Assembly (NCBI GenBank): GCA_026874595.1
Contig: CM049316.1
Location: forward strand, 50,725,676-50,789,675
Reading direction: 5' to 3'
Length of the DNA: 64,000 nucleotides
DNA from: Sipunculus nudus
Taxonomy: Eukaryota; Annelida; Sipuncula; Golfingiida; Sipunculidae
The notes beneath the pieces were generated by a model that was given only the letters and a program-made list of their open reading frames with translations, ran no database searches and was not told the DNA's origin. The position numbers and the translations under genes were made by a program. This document shows, piece by piece, positions 11,534 through 22,557 of the stretch. Each line of letters starts with the position of its first letter. Within the stretch, counting starts at the first letter, position 1.

Positions 11534-13158
11534 TCATTGTTCGCAGAGGGTACATGTAAAGAAGTAATCCTCCGATATATCTTCAGGTACATTTGCACAA
11601 ATACTATGCCACCTTATACCACACATTGAACATGTTATCATATTTCCATAAAAATAGTCAGGATATTTGCATGGACAGTGTAATACTATCTCATGGTGCA
11701 CATGTTTAACCTTGACAGGACGTTTTCGCTGATTTTTTGGAAACAGTGTGAAATTTTTTGGCTCTAAACAGTTTTTTAAATGGGTTCTCATTCTATATTC
11801 ATCATATACCCAGTCACTATAATTTTAAAATTTAACCAACTGTTCAGCCTATTGTTGGAAAATTCAACCGTGTTTGCGATCGCATATACCCCACAATCTG
11901 AGATATTATTCTGTAACAAGGCATTCACTACCGAAACATGTAATTTAGATTGCTCCAAGTTGTAGATTTGGCAAAGCTGTATTTCTGTTGAAGAAGTAAG
12001 ACTCTTTGCGCCCCCCCCCCCCCCCCGCAAGCTATCTATTACAAACAAACCTCTCTCATCCGGTCGGACCGATATAAGCCAATGTTAATGTCCAGTGAAA
12101 TGTATTTGTACACACGGGCCTTTTTCGAGAACCTATATTTTTAAAACCTGTTTCAGGCACGATCCATTTGTTTCATTCATCACTGAATTAAGCAAGGTGT
12201 TAAAGTAGTATATCTTGGAATCTGATGATTTCTGGATATTGTTTTTGTCAAATTATTTGCGCAGGATGCACGGATATGCTTATCAGAAAGCCAAGAATCA
12301 TTTTCTATTTCTCTTTTATTTTGAACTGTTAGTCCGAATTCATGCAGCCAATACCTTGCTCGGCACGTCTGTTTTTCTGGTGAATTATGTATTAAAATTG
12401 GCAATATCGGATTTGCCTTTCTCTTTTTAACTGAAACATTGTTTTCAAATGTCGGCAATTTTTTTCGTTTTAGCGAGAGTCGATTTCTTTTTTTGTTTTT
12501 GTTGTTGTAATCTTCGGGGATTACTTTACGAATATCGCTTAGCGGGCTATTACATTCATTAGAGGTCACACAATTTTCCAAGGTTATTTTATTTGTGGTC
12601 TGTTTTTGTGTAGAGGATGCATTTATTTCAAAAGATTGTGTATCGATAATGCTTTCCGGCATCCCTACTGGACTACAATTAGGAGTTGGAAGCAAGGATG
12701 AACTGTCATCTTTACTTTTTTCTTTACTGTTACTATTACTCTTGCAAAAATCAAGTCTAATTCTCACTCGTTTCCGTTCTGAATTTTTCAAAATTGATTT
12801 TGGTGTTTTTTTTAAACTGTAACATTATTTAATGGTGTTATGGCCGGGTAGCTTGTGTCTTAACTTTATCAACAGTATCCTATTTAGTTTTCTGTTTCCA
12901 AACTGGAACCAGGTCATCTAGCTTGGGAGATTGCAGTTCTATCTCTAGGTGAGGTTATCATGGAAACATCGGTATCGGGAGCAGCTTCAAATTCGTACAC
13001 GAAATCTGATTTTCTCAGCTGTTTTCTACCCGTTTTTCTAGCCACCCTTTTCTTACTACACCGAGACATTAGTGAACATTTAGTTTGCGTTTTTGATCGA
13101 TTACATCCATACCATGTCCCATTGTTTTCCCATGAATACTGATCGCAGCGCCAATCAT
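11534..13158 (-). pseudogene. Decayed Ulp1-like cysteine protease with C-terminal PHD finger, copy 1
   Basis: Minus-strand reading gives, in order: a Cys/Trp-rich segment (starts DDWRCDQYSWENNG, four Cys; about 13,158-12,930); a basic linker with TPKSILK; WLSDKHI, a typical Ulp1 domain opening; HWLIS (His codon 12,084-12,082); VIDSL (catalytic Asp); QNNISDCG (Q-x5-C spacing, Cys codon 11,895-11,893); then a complete PHD pattern C-x-C-x12-C-x2-C-x4-H-x2-C-x15-C-x2-C ending at 11,534. The family removes SUMO-like modifiers, and Ulp1-PHD fusions are common in transposon-derived proteins. It is broken: in-frame stops at 12,135-12,133 and 12,087-12,085 (just before the catalytic His), and frameshifts near 12,950, between the linker and protease, and near 11,830. 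The 203-codon open stretch 12,791-12,180 is only one surviving piece. A transposon origin is inferred; a host gene remnant is possible. Confidence 0.75.
12011..12026. repeat. Poly-C tract inside the Ulp1 remnant (16 C)
   Basis: Encodes a glycine run on the minus strand between the catalytic Asp and Gln/Cys of the protease. The other copy (52,916-52,934) has 19 C, a difference of exactly one codon. Confidence 0.9.
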
Positions 13159-13179
13159 CTGGAACAGATGGGAGGAAAA
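13159..13179 (-). other. Candidate 3' splice site before the Cys/Trp-rich exon
   Basis: On the minus strand a pyrimidine-rich run (TTTTCCTCCCATCTGTTCC) ends in AG at 13,160-13,159, immediately before codons for the Cys/Trp-rich segment. It looks like a good acceptor and implies the source gene had at least one upstream exon, which I could not find. Confidence 0.4.
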
Positions 13180-13304
13180 TACTTTTAATATAAAAAAAAA
13201 ATAAACTGGTATCTGGTGGGATTTAATTTTTGACTATATATGCTGTACTTCATATCACACATTAACATAATTGCATAGAATAAGGAAAACGTATTTAGAC
13301 TGTA

Positions 13305-13420
13305 TGTGTGTGTGTGGGTGAGGGGGGGGGGGGGAGAAAAAGAGAGGAGAATGAGAGATGGTAGGAAATATAAGGAAGCGTATTAAGATTGTGTGTTGGG
13401 GAGAGAGAGAGAGAGAGGTT
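13305..13420. repeat. Compound microsatellite: (GT)n, poly-G, (GA)n
   Basis: TGTGTGTG followed by GGGTGA and 13 G, then AG-rich sequence and an AGAGAG run near 13,400. The second copy (54,212-54,323) has 10 G at the same place, so the tracts changed length after duplication. Confidence 0.9.
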
Positions 13421-13870
13421 ACACTATTTATATAACTACAGAAAGCAAGAAAGTGGAACTGCTCATACTTTCAAACTAAGGGGTTTCTTCAGTGGGTGGT
13501 ACGATCAAAGGATAATAGGATTACAGTACTTCAAATAGCTACAAAGGATTAATTACTCTGCCGAGGTCTATTTGTCATCACTGTCCGTACATAAACAATA
13601 TTACTCCATAAATGAATTGTTTGCCTTCAATTGTGCGCCATGGAAATTAATGAGTTTAATTAGTTTATTATTAAATAGCCAAATTGGCCATGTCTCTGGA
13701 TGAGGTTTGCCTGTAATAACTGTGTACACACCAGCACCTGCCTGAAAGGCCAGGCCGCCGGGAAGAGAATCCATAATTTAGTAATCAATTAACTTTGTTG
13801 GGGTATCCTCCGCTGCCCTTTTTTTATTATTATGTATTAAACCCGTTAAATTTTAGTCTTAGTGCCGAAT
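13421..13870. other. Unassigned low-copy stretch
   Basis: No recognised gene. On the minus strand of the second copy (54,678-54,454) a 74-codon ORF starts MDSLPGGLAFQAGAG. Here one extra T near 13,620 shifts the frame, so it is not kept open in both copies. It could be an exon trace or chance. Confidence 0.35.
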
Positions 13871-13973
13871 AAGTAAACCAAAATTTTGACATAGTTTTTA
13901 TATGTTTTATAATTTCAATATTAAGTAAACCACATATTTGACATACTATTTTATGTTTTATAATTTCTATATT
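13871..13973. repeat. Tandem duplication of a 52-bp AT-rich unit
   Basis: Two imperfect copies starting AAGTAAACCA (13,871) and AAGTAAACCAC (13,923), both ending near TTTTATAATTTC. Confidence 0.85.
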
Positions 13974-14284
13974 TCCATATTTAATGCATACCCTTTATAC
14001 CATTAAAAATTTAAGGATAGGTGAGTTTACGATAATTTCTATATGTCAAAATCAATGGGAAGCACTCATTGGTGGATCTCCGGGCAGGATGGCGGTCTCC
14101 GGACGATCTCAGGGTCGTCTCCGGGTGAGGTTTCCGTGGATAACTGAATAAATACTTTGTGCACTTGCAAATTAAGTATCATATTCAATGTGGATGTCAT
14201 TTAGAAGTGTCAAGGGGAAGGTTTAATAAGAATTGCTGCCTTATTAATTAAGATATCGCGTTGTCTTTATTTATAATCCCTCAG

Positions 14285-14382
14285 TTATCAACCAAGGTCA
14301 ACCTGCCTAATAAGGACACCTCACTATTAAGGACAAAACGATTGAGACCCTTGACTGTCCGCTTTAGACAGGTTTCACTGTA
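14285..14382 (-). mobile_element. pogo/Tigger-like transposon end fossil
   Basis: On the minus strand TA is followed by CAGTGAAACCTGTCTAAAG and then repeated AAGGACA-type subterminal motifs. CAGTGRAACCTC-type termini next to TA are typical of pogo/Tigger elements. Only one end is seen and no transposase. Confidence 0.4.
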
Positions 14383-14519
14383 TATCATGCAATTTGACTT
14401 GGGGCAGATAAGATTAATATAATCAATAATTTTTGTGTTGTGTTCATGTTAATTGTTAATTGTTGTGTTTGTGTTATTGGTTCTTGTTAAAATTGTTTAG
14501 TACATGCATTGTTCATATA

Positions 14520-15037
14520 CATGGTTCACATGTACTTGAAAAGTAATGGTCTAGCATTGAAGCATTATGTACCTGGTGTAGGTTGGATTGACATATGATT
14601 TCAAACTTGACTTTTGAATGAGCCACCACTAAAGCAAGAAATTTTACGATTTTTATGTCATTAGTTCAAAGGTCAAAGTCATTTGACCCACTTATTTAAA
14701 AAGATTATGGCTGCATTTTAAACCAAGCTTTTCATCCAAAACCTTCCATCTTGCGCATATTGCTAAAACTTTTCATCCCAAACTTTCCATCTTTCACACA
14801 TGGCTTACCTGCCATGTGGAAGAAATTTGTAGATTCTGAGGTTTCCTGGTCTGCGGTCAACATCCCATTTTTCAAAGATTGTTAAGATAATCTAAATGCT
14901 GTATGTTCAAGGATTGTAACTTCTCAAATATTGGGTCACAAAGTCATTGGTTAGATCACCGGAACCACATTTTGAAAAAGCTCATAAATATCCTTACAAT
15001 CAAATTCAGCTGAGGGTTGTGACCCATGGGTCCCTAG
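14520..15037 (+). mobile_element. Chimeric repeat: class A 3' region joined to class B tail
   Basis: From 14,520 to 14,580 the sequence matches the class A 3' subterminal region (CATATACATG ... GCATTGAAGCATTAT ... CCTGGTGTA). It then switches to sequence like 45,660-45,720 (TTGACATAT ... TTCAAACTTGACTT). It ends with a class B terminus: CAGCTGAG (15,007-15,014), the palindrome GACCCATGGGTC (15,021-15,032) and CCTAG before TT. Confidence 0.6.
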
Positions 15038-15350
15038 TTGAAAACAGATTTGGCACCATGGCAAGTTTCAACATGTCAAGAGGTCAATCAGTGCACCCAA
15101 GTGGGGTCCAGATATCACCATGGCAACTGACCTGGCTCTGCCTGGTGTCCAGATACAGTCTAGAGGATGTGTCTAAACACATCATCTAGAAGTTTAGAAC
15201 CTGCCAATTGTGTCAGATTTTACAAAAGGTCAAGTTATGCTCTGTCTCTATAAATAACTTTGGCAGACTGCCAACCATTTCAGATTTGCAAACAGGTCAA
15301 GTTTCAGTCAGTAAGAGCCAGTGGTAAGTTTCAGTCTGTAAGAGCCAGTG
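15038..15350 (+). repeat. Diverged short-period module of class A
   Basis: Contains GGCAGACTGCCAAC, CAGATTTGCAAACAGGTCAAG and duplicated AAGAGCCAGTGGT units, related to the short-period sections at 2.9 kb and 5.9 kb. It has no terminus of its own. Confidence 0.5.
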
Positions 15351-15823
15351 GTGTGGTTACATGTGGCACATTAGGCACTGTTGACCTGGGGGAAAGCTGA
15401 GCCTCCATTGCCAGGATGCATGAATGGGTGTAGCCGTGACAACCCGACTCGGTAGGCAATCGGATAATTTGGCTGGTAAGCCTACTTGAGTCGTGATACT
15501 AGTAATATTGTGGAATGTATCGCAGTGGTCTTGCATCAGGTTGCATTCATATTGTGGTAAACGGCCCATAATCTCAATATTATGCTGAGAATACAATAGT
15601 ATACATGTGAGCTCACAACCTAAACTGAAACACCGTCTCCATGGACAAAGGTCATTTCCTGTATCACCTGCAAGCTGCCTGCGTCCTGTAACCCGTGCGA
15701 GCCGTGCTTGTGTTCATGGGGTCATAAATTCAACAAACATGCCAAGGGGTTAACCAATGTGCTGGGTTAAACAGTAACTTTTCTCGCTCATATTTGGTAT
15801 TATTTAAAATTACACAAAAAATG
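15351..15823. other. Low-copy stretch without recognisable gene
   Basis: A minus-strand 79-codon ORF (15,596-15,357) is open in both duplicate copies but has no motif I recognise and no clear splice or start context. I treat it as probably chance. Confidence 0.35.
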
Positions 15824-16063
15824 CTAACGATTGGTCTGGTTTATGTTGATTGACTGTGTACCTTTAGGCCATGAAGCGTTGTCAGAAATGACGAAAATAT
15901 TTGCATCTTCATAAGGCCTTATAATGCGTTCCTCAGACTGAGATGTCATATGACACTCTGGCGCGCAAGTAATCTGGTCGTAATGCCAGAGGGTCGATAT
16001 GACGCTAGAATAGGTCTGACTCAATAACAAGGCTAAAAGAGGAACTTGTTCTTAGAAGTTATA
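15824..16063 (-). other. Possible orphan exon or ORF, unknown product
   Basis: The open frame runs from just after a stop near 16,063 to a stop at 15,824, about 78 codons. It opens with a hydrophobic stretch (VPLLALLLSQ) and has two Cys close together (ITCAPECHM). There is no ATG at the start, and the acceptor-like context upstream is weak. The second copy (57,031-57,270) keeps the same frame. I do not recognise a family. Confidence 0.25.
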
Positions 16064-16365
16064 GGGAAAAAGCTCAAAAACATTTTAAAATGTTCTTCTC
16101 TGAAACCATGCTGCCAAATTGTCTGTTCATCTGTCCCAATATCCCTCCCTGGCAAAAAGAACATATCTGAAATATCCTGACTGATACATCCTAGTTTTAA
16201 AATGTCCTAGTCCGAAACGTGCAGGTCTGAAAACGTCCATTTGGCGGAAATCATAATGACTAAGGTAGATATGCAGGACATGAGAGGATCAATATTAAAT
16301 TTAAAAAAAATAAACATTCATACTCCAAAACTTTGCACAGGTTTGCTTTAGGCCTGTAGGCCTAG
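16064..16365 (+). mobile_element. Class A fragment with 3' cap
   Basis: A fragment of a 178-bp-type unit is followed by unrelated sequence, then CACAGGTTTGC (16,336-16,346), the palindrome AGGCCTGTAGGCCT (16,350-16,363) and AG before TT, forming CTAG|TT at the end. Confidence 0.6.
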
Positions 16366-17418
16366 TTAATAAATCCATTCCTCTTTAGAGTTCCTATCTA
16401 TACACCAGAAATTAGTTCAGTATTTGTAAATTTTTTAAGTTATGGGCCTGAACATAATGCACTTTGAAAAAAATCAGGAAATATCTTTATTTCATATGTC
16501 ATATCTGAAATTGAGGTATTGGTGGTGCCACCTGCATCGAGTCTTTTTTGTACAGAGTCATCAGTACCTGTATCACACTGAGGGCTACAAAAAACTTCTT
16601 TTCTGAAACCATATGGCCAAATTGTTTAATATCCCACAGTAATAATCTTAGGGTAATGCTTTCTGAAGTTTGTTCAAATGGTGTCTGTTCAGTGACTTTT
16701 GGCCAAGTTATGGGAAGCTGAATTTAGTCATATGCCATAATAACCCATTTTAGCTCAGTAGCTACAAAGATCTTCTTCTCAAAAACTACTGCGCAAAATT
16801 CTTAAATCTCACACATTTATTTTCCTCAGATGTTGATAATTCAGGTTTGTTCAGTGCTTTTTAGCTGATTGAGGAAAGTTGAACTTAGCCAGTTTGCTAT
16901 ATCTTTATATATGAGTTATAAACCTGCAAAATGTTTTTTCACTGATGCCACTGAAGCCAGGCTGTTTAATATTTTACAAGAATAATCCCCACAATAATTC
17001 TTATAATAATTGTCTTTAATAGTTCCACATGAATGATTTTTGGCTGAAATATGGAGATTGAATCGAGTCATTTTACCATATATGTTAGCTGTGTGATGCT
17101 GTTACATCTAGCCTGGCACCAGTTTATCAGCATCTAGATTACATCATGCCACTAGACATTTAGATTTTAGGTTATCTGTGGTTAATATTGACAAGAATGT
17201 TTTTAAAAAGCTTTTAAAAATTAGATTTATGATTTAAATTATTCATCATACCATGCAATGTTACAATCATGGATATTTGGCTCTCTGTGGCTATATAAAA
17301 ACGACTGTACATGGATTATAAATGATTGGTATCCATATTCAACTTAATTAAAAAATTTGCCATCAAGGAGATGTATCTGTATTATAATTTTGCATTCAGT
17401 ATGAATGTGTAAGAATTA
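16366..17418 (+). repeat. Class B interior fragment and 5'-truncated class A body
   Basis: 16,380-16,480 matches the class B interior (GGGCCTGAACATAATGCAC). From about 16,495 it becomes class A body with GGTGGTGCCACC at 16,521-16,532 and 178-bp-type units, ending at the class C 5' terminus. There is no class A 5' motif. Confidence 0.6.
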
Positions 17419-17443
17419 GGGCCCCGCTTGACAAGCGGTGCCC
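17419..17443 (+). repeat. Class C 5' terminal hairpin
   Basis: A 25-bp near-perfect inverted repeat with 12-bp arms (GGGCCCCGCTTG against CAAGCGGTGCCC), one mismatch pair and a single-base centre. The identical structure is at 58,626-58,650. Confidence 0.9.
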
Positions 17444-19817
17444 TATAGTGATCACCTTGTCAGTCCGTCCTTCCGTACTTCCGTCAATGACACTTTCTTT
17501 TTGCCACAATAACTCAACAACAACATACTGCAGCTTTCCCAAATTCACAGGGATGATTCGTACCTATGACGGCTCCAGACCTGTCGAATTACAGACTTGT
17601 CGGAATTCAAATATGGCCACCACAGCCCAATCGCTGATTTTTTTTTTGCACGCGATAACTCAACAACATATTGCAGCTTTCCCAAATTCACAGGGATAAT
17701 TGGTACCAATCACAGCTCTAGACCTATCGAATTACAGACTTGTCAAAATTCAAATATGGCTGCCACAGCCCAATCGCTGATTTTCTTTAGCACGCAATAA
17801 CTGAACAACATACTGAAGCTTTCCCAAATTCACAGGGATGATTGGTACCTATGACAGCTCTAGACCTGTTGAATTACAGACTTGTCAGAATTCAAATATG
17901 GCCGCCATAGCCCAATCGCTGTTTTTCTGTTGCACGCAATAACTCAACAACTACATACTGCAGCTTTCCCAAATTCACAGGGATGATAGGTACCTATGAC
18001 AACTCGAGACCTGTCGAATTACAGACTTGTCAGAATTCAAATATGGCCGCCACATCCCAATCGCTGATTATCTTTTGCACGCAATAACTCAACAACAACA
18101 TACTGCAGCTTTCTCAAATTCACAAGGATGATTTGTACCTATGACGGCTCCAGACCTATCGAATTACAGACTTGTCCGAATTCAAATATGGCCGCCACAG
18201 CCCAATCGCTGATTTTTTTTTTGCACGCGATAACTCAACAACAACATACTGCAGCTTTCCCAAATTCACAGGGATAATTGGTACCAATCACAGCTCTAGA
18301 CCTATCGAATTACAGACTTGTCCAAATTCAAATATGGCTGACACAGCCCAATCGCTGATTTTCTTGCGCATGCGATAACTCAACAACAACATACTGAAGC
18401 TTTCCCAAATTCACAGGGATGATTGGTACCTATGACAGCTCTAGACCTGTCGAATTACAGACTTGTCAGAATTCAAATATGGCCGCCACAGCCCAATCGC
18501 TAATTATCTTTTGCACGCGATAATTCAACAACAACATTCTGCAGCTTTCCCAAATTCACAGGGATAATTGGTACCTATGACGGCTCCAGACCTATTGCAT
18601 TACAGACTTCTGGGAATTCAAATATGACTGCCTCAGCCCAATCGCTGATTTTCTTTCACACGCGATAACTCAACAACAACATACTGCAGCTTTCCCAAAT
18701 TCACAGGGATGATTGGTACCTATGACATACTGAGACCTGTCGAATTACAGACATGTCAGAATTCAAATATGGCCACCACATCCCAATCACTAATTTTCTT
18801 TTGCACAAAATAACTCAACAACAACATACTGCAGCTTTCCCAAATTCACAGGGATGATAGGTACCTATGACAACTCGAGACCTGTCGAATTACAGACTTG
18901 TCAGAATTCAAATATGGCCACCACATCCCAATCGCTAATTATTTTTGCACGCAATAACTCAACAACAACATACTGCAGCTTTCTCAAATTCACAAGAATG
19001 ATTTGTACCTATGACGGCTCCAGACCTGTGGAATTACAGACCTGTCGATATTCAAATATGGTTGCCACAGCCCGATCGCTGATTTTCTTTCGCACACGAT
19101 AACTCAACAACAACATATTGCAGCTTTCCCAAATTCACAGGGATGATTTGTACCTAAGACGGCTCCAGACCTATCGAATTACACACTTGTCCGAATTCAA
19201 ATATGGCCGCCACAGCCCAATCGCTGATTTTTTTTTGCACGCGATAACTCAACAACAACATACTGCAGCTTTCCCAAATTCACAGGGATAATTGGTACCA
19301 ATCACAGCTCTAGACCTATCGAATTACAGACTTGTCCAAATTCAAATATGGCTGACACAGCCCAATCGCTGATTTTCTTTCGCATGCGATAACTCAACAA
19401 CAACATACTGAAGCTTTCCCAAATTCACAGGGATGATTGGTACCTAAGACAGCTCTAAACCTGTCGAATTACAGACTTGTCAGAATTCAAATATGGCCGC
19501 CACAGCCCAATCGCTAATTATCTTTTGCACGCGATAATTCAACAACAACATTCTGCAGCTTTCCCAAATTCACAGGGATAATTGGTACCTATGACGGCTC
19601 CAGACCTATTGCATTACAGACTTGTCGGAATTCAAATATGACTGCCACAGCCCAATCGCTGATTTTCTTTCACACGCGATAACTCAACAACAACATACTG
19701 CAGCTTTCCCAAATTCACAGGGACGATTGGTACCTATGACATACTGAGACCTGTCGAATTACAGACATGTCAGAATTCAAATATGGCCACCACATCCCAA
19801 TCACTAATTTTGTTTTG

Positions 19818-22557
19818 CACAAAATAACTCAACAACAACATACTGCAGCTTTCCCAAATTCACAGGGATGATTGGTACCTATGACAGCTCTAGACCTGTC
19901 GAATTACAGACTTGTCAGAATTCAAATATGGCCGCCACAGCCCAATCGCTAATTATCTTTTGCACGCGATAATTCAACAACAACATTCTGCAGCTTTCCC
20001 AAATTCACAGGGATAATTGGTACCTATGACGGCTCCAGACCTATTGCATTACAGACTTGTCGGAATTCAAATATGACTGCCACAGCCCAATCGCTGATTT
20101 TTTTTGCACGCGATAACTCAACAACATATTGCAGCTTTCCCAAATTCACAGGGATAATTGGTACCAATCACAGCTCTAGACCTATCGAATTACAGACTTG
20201 TCCAAATTCAAATATGGCTGCCACAGCCCAATCGCTGCTTTTATTTAGCACGCAATAACTCAACAACATACTGAAGCTTTCCCAAATTCACAGGGATGAT
20301 TGGTACCTATGACATACTGAGACGTGTTGAATTACAGACTTGTCAGAATTCAAATATGGCCGCCATAGCCCAATTGCTAATTATCTTTTGCACGCAATAA
20401 CTCAAGCACAACATACTGCAGCTTTCTCAAATTCACAAGGATGATTTTTACCTATGACGGCTCCAGACCTGTGGAATTACAGACCTGTCGATATTCAAAT
20501 ATGGTTGCCACAGCCCGATCGCTGATTTTCTTTCGCACACGATAACTCAACAACAACATATTGCAGCTTTCCCAAATTCACAGGGATGATTTGTACCTAA
20601 GACGGCTCCAGACCTATCGAATTACAGACTTGTCCAAATTCAAATATGGCTGACACAGCCCAATCGCTGATTTTCTTTCGCATGCGATAACTCAACAACA
20701 TCATACTGAAGCTTTCCCAAATTCACAGGGATGATTGGTACCTATGACAGCTCTAGACCTGTCGAATTACAGACTTGTCAGAATTCAAATATGGCCGCCA
20801 CAGCCCAATCGCTAATTATCTTTTGCACGCGATAATTCAACAACAACATTCTGCAGCTTTCCCAAATTCACAGGGATAATTGGTACCTATGACGGCTCCA
20901 GACCTATTGCATTACAGACTTGTCGGAATTCAAATATGACTGCCACAGCCCAATCGCTGATTTTCTTTCACACGCGATAACTCAACAACAACATGCTGCA
21001 GCTTTCCCAAATTCACAGGGATGATTGGTACCGATGACATACTGAGACCTGTCGAATTACAGATATGTCAGAATTCAAATATGGCCACCACATCCCAATC
21101 ACTAATTTTCTTTTGCACAAAATAACTCAACAACAACATACTGCAGCTTTCCCAAATTCACAGGGATAATTGGTACCAATGACCGCTCCAGACCTATTGC
21201 ATAACAGACTTGTCGGAATTCAAATATGACTGCCACAGCCCAATCGCTGATTTTTTTTGCACGCGATAACTCAACAACATATTGCAGCTTTCCCAAATTC
21301 ACAGGGATAATTGGTACCAATCACAGCTCTAGACCTATCGAATTACAGACTTGTCTAAATTCAAATATGGCTGCCACAGCCCAATCGCTGATTTTCTTTA
21401 GCACACAATAACTCAACAACATACTGAAGCTTTCCCAAATTCACAGGGATAATTGGTACCTATGACGGCTCCAGACCTATTGCATTTCAGACTTGTCGGA
21501 ATTCAAATATGACTGCCACAGCCCAATCGCTGATTTTCTTTCACACGCGATAACTCAACAACAACATACTGCAGCTTTCCCAAATTCACAGGGATGATTG
21601 GTACCTATGACATACTGAGACCTGTTGAATTACAGACATGTCAGAATTCAAATATGGCCGCCACATCCCAATCGCTAATTATCTTTTGCAAGCAATAACT
21701 CAACAACAACATACTGCAGCTTTCTCAAATTCACAAGGATGATTTGTACCTATGGCGGCTCCGGACCTGTGGAATTACAGACCTGTCGATATTCAAATAT
21801 GGTTGCCACAGCCCGATCGCTGATTTTCTTTCGCACACGATAACTCAACAACAACATATTGCAGCTTTCCCAAATTCACAGGGATGATTTGTACCTAAGA
21901 CGGCTCCAGACCTATCGAATGACAGACTTGTCCGAATTCAAATATGGCCGCCACAGCCCAATCGCTGATTTTTTTTGCACGCGATAACTCAACAACAACA
22001 TACTGCAGCTTTCCCAAATTCACAGGGATAATTGGAACAAATCACAGCTCTAGACCTATCGAATTACAGACTTGTCCAAATTCAAATATGGCTGACACAG
22101 CCCAATCGCTGATTTTCTTTCGCATGCGATAACTCAACAACAACATACTGAAGCTTTCCCAAATTCACAGGGATGATTGGTACCTATGGCAGCTCTAGAC
22201 CTGTCGAATTACAGACTTGTCAGAATTCAAATATGGCCGCCACAGCCCAATCGCTAATTATCTTTTGCACGCGATAATTCAACAACAACATTCTGCAGCT
22301 TTCCCAAATTCACAGGGATAATTGGTACCTATGACGGCTCTAGACCTATTGCATTACAGACTTGTCGGAATTCAAATATGACTGCCACAGCCCAATCGCT
22401 GATTTTCTTTCACACGCGATAACTCAACAACAACATACTGCAGCTTTCCCAAATTCACAGGGATGATTGGTACCTATGACATACTGAGACCTGTCGAATT
22501 ACAGACATGTCAGAATTCAAATATGGCCACCACATCCCAATCACTAATTTTCTTTTG
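19818..22557 (+). repeat. Higher-order repeat copy 1 (2,740 bp, 19 monomers)
   Basis: Starts at the CACAAAATAACTC variant monomer. Marker monomers recur at +2,740 in the next copy. Confidence 0.9.

Larger units (their letters stand above)
5425..17418. repeat. Large segmental duplication, copy 1
   Basis: Nearly identical to 46,331-58,625 at an offset of 40,904-40,908, rising to 41,207 after a 303-bp indel. Differences are scattered single bases and homopolymer lengths. Both copies share the same decayed features, for example stop codons in the Ulp1 remnant. The match continues into the satellite, so the true duplicated unit is larger. The left edge lies in a class A repeat body, where the two upstream flanks are only distantly related. 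Confidence 0.9.

Noticed and set aside
12180-12791. 203-codon ORF as an intact gene
   Set aside because: It has no ATG at its start and its frame is cut off just after the Ulp1 domain opening. The matching catalytic part lies in another frame, so it is a pseudogene fragment.
15357-15596. 79-codon minus-strand ORF
   Set aside because: No recognised motif, start context or splice signal. Being open in both recent duplicates is not informative.
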